Assembly: GCA_033063855.1 (NCBI GenBank)
Contig: CP093830.1
Coordinates: 20,770,854 to 20,834,853, forward strand
Direction: 5' to 3'
DNA length: 64,000 nucleotides
Source of the DNA: Smittia aterrima
Lineage: Eukaryota > Arthropoda > Insecta > Diptera > Chironomidae
Positions 12,379 to 22,200 of the stretch are shown in pieces. Both the position numbers and the translations under genes were made by a program. Below the pieces are notes generated by a model. The model saw nothing but the letters and a program-made list of their open reading frames with translations. It did no database searches and was not told where the DNA came from. Within the stretch, counting starts at the first letter, position 1; every line of letters starts with the position of its first letter.

Positions 12379-13228
12379 TTACTCGAGTTGAAAACATTCT
12401 TTCACCATCGAGTCACGCTTGCTTAGTTTGTCTGTAAAAATATTCCTCTCATTTGATTTTTGTTGATCAGTCAGATTAAGTTCAGTTAAAACAGCAAGGA
12501 CCATCATTTGTTTGCCGATTCCGAACTCGCCGGATTTATTTATAGCACATTCCTTTGACTGATCGTTAATGTATTCAGTCGAAATATGACTGAAACTATC
12601 AATATCGACGTCTTTAAATTCACTGACATAGTTGGTGCAGGCTTCTGTGGGAATTTCGACTTTTCCAGGATTCAGATCAATGTTATATTGCGGATTGATT
12701 AAATTGTTGTCTGAGACGTATTTTCTTAAGCAATAATTTCGAGTTGAGTTTTCTTCTCTCTTTAAAAGAGGGTCCTCGAATTGGAGAATTACATCGCGAT
12801 ATTTTTGCCTGTAGAAACATTTCATAACAGACTCCACGAGATCGTATGTGCTTCGTTCGCTCTGCACGTCATTGACATCTTGAAACATGAAGGCAAATGT
12901 CCACTTTATGCTCCATAATTCCTTTATCACGCATTTTTCATCCTCAACTCCTTTTAAAAAGACTTTCTTTAAAAATTCTTCATTAAATTGTGCTATCAAA
13001 TCATAGCATTCAACTGCGATTGGTCCAGTAAAGTCCGGAAATTTTTTGGGAAATATTCTTCTGAGCTCTACATGATCAACAATACACTCCACTTCATCCT
13101 TTTTCTCGGCAATACCAGCGTTAATGTACGAAGCAAGAAACACACAAAGCACAAAAGTTGATAACCTGCAGAACTTAAAATTATTTTCTGATTAGGAAAG
13201 AAGAATTTATTTCTTACAAGAGCTTCAT
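12379..13228 (-). CDS. Array gene 3: secreted eight-cysteine protein, type II
   Basis: Predicted 265-residue secreted protein of the second subtype. Exon 1 is 13218-13228 (ATG AAG CTC TT|GTAAGA) and exon 2 is 12379-13165 (CAG|G TTA...), giving MKLLLSTFVLCVFLASYINA. Type II proteins share CFYRQKYRDV and LAVLTELNLTDQQ and have a shorter middle segment than type I. Their second half (CLRKYVSDNNLINP, LNPG, ACTNYVSEFKD) is close to type I. Eight cysteines are conserved. It sits immediately upstream of type I gene 2, forming the first type II-type I pair. The promoter flank (13258-13375) has TATAAAA-like sequence and a TCATT initiator. Confidence 0.85.
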
Positions 13229-13479
13229 GATGAACGTTTTGAAGCTTAATGAGATTTTATATTGGCTTTGAAGCTTTTTCGTGAAATAAAATATTGACGA
13301 TTATCAGTTTATTTATTTTAATTTTGTGAATGTGACATTGACGTTTTCAAACAAATGATACCGAGCGAACTTTGGATTATTTTTGAAATGCAAAAACATA
13401 ATCGCGAATTTCGAATTTATAAACATTATTAATCTTAAGCTGAAAATATTTACGTAACTTTCAGAATCGTCAGCTTAAA

Positions 13480-13595
13480 GAATCTTCTTCCAGCAACATC
13501 TTCTTCGTACAATTCCTGGACCTTTCGTTAATGTATTCAGTCCAAATAAAAGTCACACTATTTTATCTTTTTAAAATTAGAAAAAAATTACATTA
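13480..13595 (-). pseudogene. Type II-like 3' scrap with the empty insertion site
   Basis: A short remnant reading (minus strand) like the ISTEYIN segment of type II genes, followed by sequence matching 14930-15015 and 15263-15340. No usable frame remains. It matters because the match continues straight through the point where the second copy carries the 15016-15262 insertion, so this is the unoccupied version of that site. Confidence 0.65.
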
Positions 13596-13722
13596 TTTAG
13601 TATTTGGCAAAAATTTGATTCTTTTATTTGCAATTACTCAGCACTGGTTAGTAAATAAAAAGAAAAAAAAAATATTGCTCATCACTGACTAATCTTTACA
13701 TTGTTAACTTTCATCGAAAAGA

Positions 13723-14596
13723 TTACTCGAGTTGTACGCATTCGTTTTCTAAATCATTATCAAACTTTTTTGCTGATATCAAAAATTGTCTCTTCTCCTT
13801 TTCTCTTTGATCGTCAGTCAGATCGAGTTCTGCTAAAACAGCAAGAAGCAAAACTTTTTTGCTCAATTCCATTTCAGAGGCGCTTTTAATAACGCAATCC
13901 TTTGATCGTTCGTTAAAGTAATCATTCGAAATACCAGTGAAACTATCATTGTCGATGATTTTGAATTCACTGACATAGTTAGCGCAGGTTTCCGAAGAGA
14001 TTTTGGTGTCTCCAGGTTTAAGATCGACTTTATATTCAGGATCGATCAAATTGTTGTCTTTGACGTATTTTCTTAAGCAATAGCTTCTGGTTGAGTTTTC
14101 TGCTTTTTCATAGAAAATATTTTTATAATCTCCAATGAAATAGGCGATAAGTTTTTTGTGTTTCTCGATGTTACAATCAAAAACCGTTCCAATGAGAAGT
14201 TTTGAGATTCGATAATTGAAAATACTCTGTGACGTTGAAGCGTCAAGGACAATTTGCTGCATGAAGGTCTCAGCGAACTTCTTCCTAAACAGTTCATCTT
14301 CAATGCATTTCTTATTCTCAGTTCCTTCCTTCAAAACTTTCTCGATCAACGTTTTGTTTAAATCTTTTATCAACTCATCGCAATTTTCTGCCAAGCCTCC
14401 AGGTAATTTCGGGAAATTCTCTTCGAGAATATATTTGTCCTTCAGATGATCGATGAAACAATTCATTTTACCATTTTCATCGACAACTTCTGCTTCGATT
14501 AAGGTGAAGAATGCACAAAGCACTAAAGTTGATCTGTTGAGTTTAAAATGAATTACTGATTAAAATTAAAATTATTTTTCCTCACGAGAGTTTCAT
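13723..14596 (-). CDS. Array gene 4: secreted eight-cysteine protein, type I
   Basis: Predicted 273-residue secreted protein. Exon 1 is 14586-14596 (ATG AAA CTC TC|GTGAGG) and exon 2 is 13723-14533 (CAG|A TCA...), giving MKLSSTLVLCAFFTLIEAEV with a signal peptide. The eight-cysteine pattern is intact. The region between cysteines 3 and 4 differs from genes 1 and 2 (SIFNYRISKLLIGTVFDC), and the stretch before cysteine 5 carries FIGDYKNIFYEKAENST, shared with gene 5. The 3' flank (13596-13720) matches those of genes 5 and 7. The type II partner that should lie upstream is reduced to a scrap at 14790-14960. Confidence 0.85.
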
Positions 14597-14789
14597 GCTG
14601 AACGAAGGTTTTTGACTTACTGAGGATCTCAAAGCGACTTTTAAACGATTAATATTTTAATTGAAGTCTTCAATTTGAAGATGGTTCATAACAAGCTTAT
14701 CAATTTTTGCATCGGAATATAAACAAAATTATCAGCTTTTTGGTTTTATTTTATTTTTAGCGTGTAATCGGAAAAAACTCAGAGCCAAC

Positions 14790-14960
14790 ATTTAGTCGAG
14801 TTGAAAACATTCTTTTATCATCGAATCGAGCTTTCTTAGTTTGTCTGTAAATATATTTATCTCGTTTTTTCTTTGTTCATCAGTCAGATCAAGTTCAGCT
14901 AAGCTTAAACTCGATAGTTTTGTTCGAAACACAATTTCTGGGCCTTCCGTTAATGTATTC
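14790..14960 (-). pseudogene. Truncated type II gene (C-terminal scrap)
   Basis: On the minus strand this reads as the type II C-terminus: a fragment resembling EYINGRPRNCV, then a deletion, then LAELDLTDEQRKNE and FTDKLRKLDSMIKECFQLD before a stop. The first half, signal peptide and promoter are missing, and the segment between the last-but-one cysteine and LAELDLT is shortened. It occupies the position of the type II partner upstream of type I gene 4, so a pair has decayed here. Confidence 0.8.
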
Positions 14961-15015
14961 AGTCAAAATAAAAATCACACTATTTTATCTCTTTAAAATT
15001 AGCAGAAAAAAATTA

Positions 15016-15262
15016 AGAAGACCGGTCACAGGCGACCTGGTACAAGGGTTTTTTCGATTTTCGCTTTTCGGTATAAAATTTTCATATATTCCATAACAAC
15101 TATCCGAAAATATTCCAACTATCCATAAATATCCCAAGTCAGTCTGTCCGTCCGTCTATCTGTCCGTTCGACCGTCCGTCTGAGAGCCATAAGTAGCCAC
15201 TACTTCTTATCCGTCCGACTGTCCGTGAGCTTTTTTTGTTTTTTTTTCTACGAAAAAATCCT
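15016..15262 (-). mobile_element. Short retroelement-like insertion
   Basis: About 247 bp absent from the otherwise matching copy at 13480-13600, which has AAAAAAATTA directly followed by the ACATTATTTA-like continuation. The insert is flanked by similar A-rich sequence (AAAAAAATTA left, TTAAAAAATA right), as expected of a target-site duplication. Inside are tandem GTCTGTCCGTCC-type runs (15140-15182, 15209-15230) and, at the minus-strand 3' end, a stem-loop (15021-15041) also found in debris across the receptor cluster. No coding capacity. It could be a SINE or a 5'-truncated LINE tail; family not assigned. Confidence 0.65.
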
Positions 15263-15405
15263 TAAAAAATACAATATTTAGTATTTGACAAGAATTTTAT
15301 TCTTTTATTTGCAATTACTCAACATTGGTTAGTCAATAAAAAGAAGAAAAATTTCTTGCTTATCACTGTCTAAACTTTACATTGTTAACTTTCATCGAAA
15401 AGACT

Positions 15406-16303
15406 TTACTCGAGTTGTAAACATTCGTTTTCCAATTCAATGTCAAACTTTTTTGTTGATTCCATATATTTTCTCTTCTCATTTTCTCTTTGATCGTCAG
15501 TCAGATCGAGTTCTGCTAAAACAGCAAGAAGCAAAACTTTTTTACTCAATTCAAATTGAGAGGCTTTTTTAATAACACAATCCTTTGATCGTTCGTTGAA
15601 ATATTTATTCGAAATACCAGTGAAACTATCATCGTCGATGATTTTGAATTCACTGATATAGCTAGCGCAGGTTTCCGAAGAGATTTCGGTATCTCCAGGG
15701 TTCAGGTCAACATTATATTCAGGATCGATCAAATTGTTGTCTTTAGCGTATTTTCTTAAGCAATAGCTTCGAGTTGGGTTTTCTGCTTTTTCATAGGATT
15801 TATTTTTATTATCTCCAATGAAAAAGTTGAGAAGTTCCATGTGTTTGTCGTAGTTACAACTAAAAACCGTTCCAATGAGTTGTTTTGAGTTTCGAATAAA
15901 ATCTTTTTTTGATATATTGTCGGAAATTATCTGTGACCTTGAAGCCTCCTTGACAATTTGCTGCATGAAGGTCTCAGGGAACTGCTTCTTATGCAACTCA
16001 TTTTCAATGCATTTCTTATTCTCAGTTCCTTCCTTCAAAATTTCCTCGATCAACGTTTTGTTGAAATCTTTTATCAACTCATCGCAATTTTCTGCCAATC
16101 CTCCAGGAAATTTCGGAAAATTCTCTTCGAGCCAAAGTTTGCCCTTCAAATGATCAATGAAACAATTCATTTTACCATTTTCACTGATAACAAGAGCATC
16201 GATGCTTAAGATGAAGAATGCACAAAGCACTAAAGTTGATCTGTTGAGTTTAAAATTAATTACTGATCAAAATTAAAATTATTATTCCTTACGAGACTTT
16301 CAT
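15406..16303 (-). CDS. Array gene 5: secreted eight-cysteine protein, type I
   Basis: Predicted 281-residue secreted protein. Exon 1 is 16293-16303 (ATG AAA GTC TC|GTAAGG) and exon 2 is 15406-16240 (CAG|A TCA...), giving MKVSSTLVLCAFFILSIDA. It is closest to gene 4 in the middle (FIGDNKNKSYEKAEN before cysteine 5) and C-terminal segments (LLLAVLAELDLTDDQRE), and to gene 1 just after the signal peptide (LVISENGK). All eight cysteines are present. One otherwise conserved glycosylation-like N-S-T before cysteine 5 reads N-P-T here. Its type II partner, gene 6, is intact and directly upstream. Confidence 0.85.
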
Positions 16304-16325
16304 GCTGAACGAAGGTTTTAGACTT

Positions 16326-16361
16326 ACTGACGATCTCGAAGCGACTTTTAAATGATTTATA
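16326..16361 (-). promoter_or_regulatory. Core promoter of array gene 5 (TATA + TCAGT initiator)
   Basis: On the minus strand TATAAAT (16361-16355) is followed, 33 nt from its first T to the initiator A, by TCAGT (16330-16326), the arthropod initiator. The predicted leader is about 25 nt. Genes 2, 4 and 7 have the same TCAGTAAGTC block at the same distance from ATG, with weaker AT-rich boxes at the TATA position. Confidence 0.65.
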
Positions 16362-16494
16362 TTTTAATTGAAGATGGCTCATAACAAGCTTATCAACAAA
16401 AAATTGCGTGTGCGCCGGAATATAAACAAAATTATCAGCTTTTTGGTTTTATTTTATTTTTAACGTGTAATAGGAATAAAGTCAGAGCCAAAAT

Positions 16495-17350
16495 TTAGTA
16501 GAGTTGAAAACATTCTTTTATCATCGAATCAAGCTTTTTTAGTTTGTCTGTAAAAATATTCCTCTCATTTGATCTTTGTTCATCAGTCAGATCAAGTTCA
16601 GTTAAAACAGCAAGGACCATCATTTGTTTGCTCAACCCTAACTCAGTAGTTTTGTTCAGAACACATTTCCTGGAACTTTCGTTAATGTATTCAGTCGAAA
16701 TATTACTGAAGCTATCGCTATCGATGTCTTTAAATTCACTGACATAGCTAGTGCAGGTTTCTGAACTGATTTCGATATTTCCAGGACTCAAATCGACGTT
16801 ATATTGCGAATCGAATAAATTGTTGTCTGAGACGTATTTTCTTAAGCAATAAGTTTTGGTTGGATTATTTTCTCTCTTTAAATTTGGGTCATCGAATTGG
16901 AAACCCACATCGCGATATTTTTGCCTGTAGAAACACTTTATTACAGACTTCACAAGGTCGTAAGTACTCCGATCGCTCTGCTCGTCATTGATTTCCTGTT
17001 GTAACATGAAGTTGTATGTCCACTGTGTGCTTACCAATTCTCTAATCAAGCATTGTTCCACTTTATCTTCTTTGATAAATACTTTGTTAAACAATGCTTC
17101 ATTAGATTGGTTTATCAAATCATAGCAACTATCAGCGATCGACCCAGATAACTCTGGAAATTGTTTTGTGACCATTGTTCTGAATTTTAGGCGATCATCA
17201 AAACATATCTCTTGAACACTTTTCCCGGCAACATGAGCGTCAATGTACGAAGCAAGGAACACACAAAGCACAAAAGTTGATAATCTGCGGAATTTAAAAT
17301 TATTTTCTCATTAAGATAGAAAATTTATAAATTCCTTACATGAGCTTCAT
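16495..17350 (-). CDS. Array gene 6: secreted eight-cysteine protein, type II
   Basis: Predicted 266-residue secreted protein. Exon 1 is 17340-17350 (ATG AAG CTC AT|GTAAGG) and exon 2 is 16495-17284 (CAG|A TTA...), giving MKLILSTFVLCVFLASYIDA. It is the closest relative of gene 3 (shared CFYRQKYRDV, CLRKYVSDNN, LAVLTELDLTDEQRSNERN) but diverges in the first half (DRLKFRTMVTKQFPELSGS). Eight cysteines are conserved. It ends in QLY rather than the QLE typical of the array. It pairs with type I gene 5 downstream. Confidence 0.85.
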
Positions 17351-17609
17351 GATGAACGGTTGAGGCTAACTGACTCATTAACATAAGAAATTAAAAATTT
17401 CACGACTTAAAACAAAATTAAAATGGTTTGATTATCAGTAAAAATGCAAATGATAACCAAGCGAACTTTGGGTTAATGACAACGTGAAAGCTTACTCGCA
17501 AATTTTTAATTTTTTGAACATTTATTTATTTAATTGTTTTAGCCTTGAAGAACTGATCTTCGAAATAATCTAAGACATAACCGAGAATCTAACCTTGTTC
17601 TCTTTAATT

Positions 17610-17790
17610 TTTTCATCCGGAAACTTATTGCTTAGTTGCAATATGAAATTTTATAGAAACTGATGAGCTGTTCATCAGTAAGATCATTCTGTAAACGTAT
17701 CACAATTCGTGATTCACGAATGATCATTTGCTGGCTAAGTTCAAATTCAGAGGTTTTGTTTAATGCACATGTTCAGTTGAAATAAAAGAT
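17610..17790 (-). pseudogene. Degraded type II-like scrap
   Basis: The minus strand reads CALNKTSEFELSQQMI, then diverged sequence, then NDLTDEQLISFYK, recognisably the type II segment from the seventh cysteine to the LTDEQ motif. The rest is lost. A shorter version of the same decayed sequence recurs near 19185-19275, so the decay product itself was duplicated with the array. Confidence 0.65.
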
Positions 17791-18007
17791 TTTTTTTTCT
17801 TACCAATTAGAAAAAAAGTTATTGCGAATATTTAGTATTTCACTCATGAATCACGTGAAGCAAAACAATATCTAACCAATTTTTGACAAGAATTTTATTC
17901 TTTTATTTAAAATTACTCAACATTATTTACTCAATAAAAAGAAGAAAACTTTTATTGCTTATCACTGACTAACCTTAACATTGGTTACTCAACTTTCATC
18001 GAAAAGA

Positions 18008-18911
18008 CTACTCGAGTTGAAAGCATCCATTTTCCAAATCATTAAGAAAATTAGTTGCTGTATTTCCAAATTTTCTCAACTCATTTTCTATTTGATCGGC
18101 AGTCAGATCGAGTTCTACTAAAACCATAAAAAGCACAATTTTTTTGCTCAATTCAATTTCAGAGACTTTTTTAATAACACAATCCTTTGATCGTTCGTTA
18201 AAATATTCATTCGAAATACCAGTGAAACTATCATTGTCGATGGTTTTGAATTTACTGAGATAGTTGGCACAGGTTTCCGAAGTGATTTCGATATCTCCAG
18301 GGTTCAAATCGACTTTGTATTCAGGATCGATCAAATTGTTTTCTTTGACGTACTTTCTGAAGCAATAGCTTCGAGTTGAGTTTGGTGCGGTTTCTTGAAA
18401 GTTTTTATCACCATGACCAATGGAATGGGTGAAAAACATGATTTGTTCAGCGTAGTGACAACTATAAACCGATTTAATGAGAATTGTGGAGCTTCGTTTA
18501 AAATCTTCTTTTGATTTTTTTTCGGAAACCCTCTGCGAAGTTGAAGCATCACTGACAATCTGCTCCATGAAAGTCTCAGCGAACTTATTTTTAAACAATT
18601 CCTTTTTAATGCATTTTTCATTCTTAACTCCTTCCTTCAAAACTTTCTTGATCAACGTTTTCCTGAAATCTATTATCAAATCATCGCAATTTTCTGTCAA
18701 TCCTCCAGGAAATTTGGGAAAATTCTCATCGAGAATATATCTGTCCTTTAGATGATCGATGAAACAATTCATTTTACCATTTTCATCGACAACTTGTGCA
18801 TTGTGGCCTAAGGTAAGGAATGCCAATGTACAAAGCATTAAAATTGTTCTGCGGAGTTTAAAATTAATTACACATCCAAATTAAAATTATTATTGCTTAC
18901 GAGACTTTCAT
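18008..18911 (-). CDS. Array gene 7: secreted eight-cysteine protein, type I
   Basis: Predicted 283-residue secreted protein, the most upstream intact member. Exon 1 is 18901-18911 (ATG AAA GTC TC|GTAAGC) and exon 2 is 18008-18848 (CAG|A ACA...), giving MKVSTILMLCTLAFLTLGHNA. The signal peptide is three residues longer than in gene 2 but otherwise leads into the same VVDENGKMNC. The middle segment (CHYAEQIMFFTHSIGHG) is unlike the other type I genes. Eight cysteines are conserved, although the C-terminal partner reads NGCFQLE. The upstream type II partner is only a scrap at 19090-19280. Confidence 0.85.
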
Positions 18912-19089
18912 GATGAATGAAGGTTTTAGACTTACTGAGGATCTCGAAGCGACATTTAAATAAATAATATTTTGTTCGAAGATGGCTCATAACAAGCTTA
19001 TCAACAAAAAAATTGCTTGTGCACGGGAATATAAACAAAATTATCAGCTTTTAAGTCTTATTTTTAGCGTGTAATCGGAATAAAGTCGG

Positions 19090-19280
19090 AGCCAAAATTT
19101 ACTCGAGTTGAAAACATTCTTTTATCACCTATTCGAGCTTGCTTAGTTTGTCTGTAAATATATTCTTATTCTTCTATATTTTCAACCGGAAACTTATTGC
19201 TTAGTTGTGCGGTGAGCCAAAGTGTTACTTTTTAAATAAAATGAATTTCTATACAAACTGATGAGCTGTTCATTTGAACC
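19090..19280 (-). pseudogene. Type II C-terminal scrap at the array edge
   Basis: The minus strand begins like the end of type II genes (FTDKLSKLE.. IKECFQLE and stop, about 19098-19165), then breaks into sequence matching the decayed fragment at 17615-17680. Beyond about 19290 no array similarity is seen, so this marks the upstream end of the cluster. Confidence 0.65.
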
Positions 19281-22200
19281 ATTAAATTTAAGTTGCATCT
19301 TTATTCTTTTGTAACTCATTTTCGTTCGGATAGAAATCCCTCGGAATCATTAAATGAGTCTTATGATTTATTCATTCAGAGATACACTTGCCTGGGATTT
19401 TTTACGACTGACTTCGCAATGCTTTCCTGTACTTTACAGACGACCGTCGTCAGCCGTTGAGAATCCCGAAGGAAATTTTCACTTAGCTTGAAATCAGCCA
19501 ACGCATTTGAGATTTTTTTAAAACGCTAAGGTCGAACGTTTTCAAGCTTTATTGAGTAAAATCATTTGGGATTTTTCTTGATCGAATTTTACTGTCTTCG
19601 CTCGATAAGTTTGAGTCGATTTGTCACGTCAGCAAATTACTCGCAAACTTCTAATCAGAACACAACAGTTAAACTCTGAGGAAAGGTAAATGCCATAAAA
19701 GAAAATGCTTTTGCAAAATGACAACAGGGATTGCAAGTTTCTCGTGTTTCGATATATTTCTCTCTCTCCCTTCTGTCTCAACGAAGTCGACATGACTTTC
19801 AAACATCTCCGATGGGATTAATAAGTTCTTTTTCGTTCGTTTGCGCCATTTCACGAGAGTCATTACACATAAATGATCCTTAATTTACGTTTATGCCTCG
19901 GCGACATTCGAACAACAGTCAGAAATGGAATTGAAAAACAAATTTACTGCACTTCGCCGGCAATTTTTCTTGTTTTTATGCGGCGAGTGACGACCGAAAT
20001 GTCGATGATTGCAAACATTATGACCTCACCTCCCGTCATAATGTAACGTTCCGCCTTCGTTATGACGAGAAGCATCTTGGAGGCGGAAGTTTGTCGTTTA
20101 TCGCAGCCAAGGTAGAATCATTCCCATGATGTATTTCCTTGCCATTTCACATAAATGAAGAAAAGACGTAAAAGTGTGTTTTCCTTTCGAGTGAAGGGAA
20201 AAGTTTTACGATGCAATATCATAAACCTCGAATTTATTAATAATCGACGTTGAGTTGACATCTTCGGGTGTAATTTTCATCCATCTGTGTGCGATGGAGA
20301 GAGCACCGAAAAAAGAAAACATTTTTGGAGCTCGTTGCGAAACAAGTCTTGTACATTAGGATGGAATAAAGTTGAAGCACAGCATTCAGCTTCTTCATCA
20401 CAGCAAACAAATTTGTTTATTCCATCCAACTTTCCTCCTCTTGTCGTTCTTTCTTGTCGTTTTATTAAAAAGAAGACAGCAGCTCCTTAAGACAAACTAA
20501 TATTTTTCCTCGCTGTTGGTGCAAATAAGCGAGATTCGTAGTTAGAATGTAAGTGAAAGGATCTCGTTACGCTGTCGAAGATTCTTTTGTTTTCTATGTC
20601 ACTAAAGAAAACTTCCATCAAATTGACGAGCAACCTTCGCTAGTCTCGCAAAATTGCATAGAATTTCATGATGAAACAGAAGGATTACTTACTTAAGGTG
20701 ATATTGACATGGATTGGGATGAAAAGTTTGTACAAAGAGTGAGGAAGACAGAGAGATCTATTGAAAAAGTTCTACGTTTTTCCGGCACTCAACAAGAGCA
20801 AGGAAAAGTACTTTATCTAATAGACACCGAAGTTGAGAGAAGATTCATTGCACATTATCGAGAGCAGACTTTGGGAGCTGCATAAAACTTTGCTTCCTTA
20901 TTTCGTTTCTTTTTTCCTTTCGACGAAACAGGCGAACTTAAATTAAACAGTTTGTTGCAAATAAAGAGCTTCAGTTCCGGGAGAGAGAGAAAGCAATAAA
21001 TTCACGGAAGACCATGCCGACTTACAGCAGATGTTGGGAACGGGAAACTTTGTTTCCGAAAAAGCTAAGAAGAGGAAGAAATTATTGCGCCATAAATTAA
21101 ATTCATCCCGTGTTGCCCGCGTGTCCGTAATTCTTATGATATGATGTTAAATAAATATTCCCACAACGCAGAAGTTTCATTTCTTTAGGACACAGAAACT
21201 TTCACAATTACGTATCGGCAACTGAAACATCTTTTCTATGCGAAAGCTGTTCATACTTATGAAGCAGGGAGATATCAGTTTACAGTTTAAATGAGCAGCA
21301 CGGCACTCATAATTGACATCGTAAGTTTTTACTAGCTCCACGCAAACGTTTCATGTTACAACGATAAACAAGTCAAGCATGAGAGCTTCACGTTCCAATG
21401 CTTACAAGCAATAGTCGTTTAAAAATGAGTTAAACGAGTCTTCGATTTCTAGGATTTTTTTTTATTGAGGAAATTGGTAAAACAATTTGAATTGATTGTT
21501 GTTAGGAAATTACGTGAGGGGGTTGAACTTCTTTGAACGTAACTTTCGAACGAACCCTCTAATCATCCAGGCATCTCCATCTCAATTACCGAGTATCGGA
21601 AACTCTATTTTATGAAAACATGATGGAGTGAGACGGGAGCTCATTTATTATAATAGATTTTTTTGTGATACTATTTAATAATGTTATATCGCATGTTTCG
21701 TTTATGTTTCTCCTTCTGCTTAAGTAAAATTCCTTGTCGTTTCCCTCCTGACTTCATGTCGAGTTGCTCATTGAGTGCGGAGTCAACAAACAGAAGGAAA
21801 AAAAATCGAGAGAAAGCGAATAAAGTTTCCGTTTCCAAGTAACAGCTATTGATGTAAAAGTCTTCGATTGCGACAAGAGATTAAACGTGAACTGAAGTTG
21901 CAAGACTCAAAGAAATTCAATTATTCTTGAATTTCTTTCTCTGATGAATCTCTAAAATATTTATTTAATTTTCAGGAAATGAAAACACTTTCGTGGTGAA
22001 AATTTCATGAATGGTTAACATTTTTAAGTGTTGCTTTCTCTTCCCAACATGCCAACATCCATGAACAACTCCGCAAACACCAACCGCAAAAATACACGTT
22101 CACCATGTAGGCAACATTTAAAGCTTTTTGTGCGCAACTTGAAATAAATATTCATTTCATGAAATTTTCATTCGAGGGAGGAGAGAAGATTCTCCACTCG

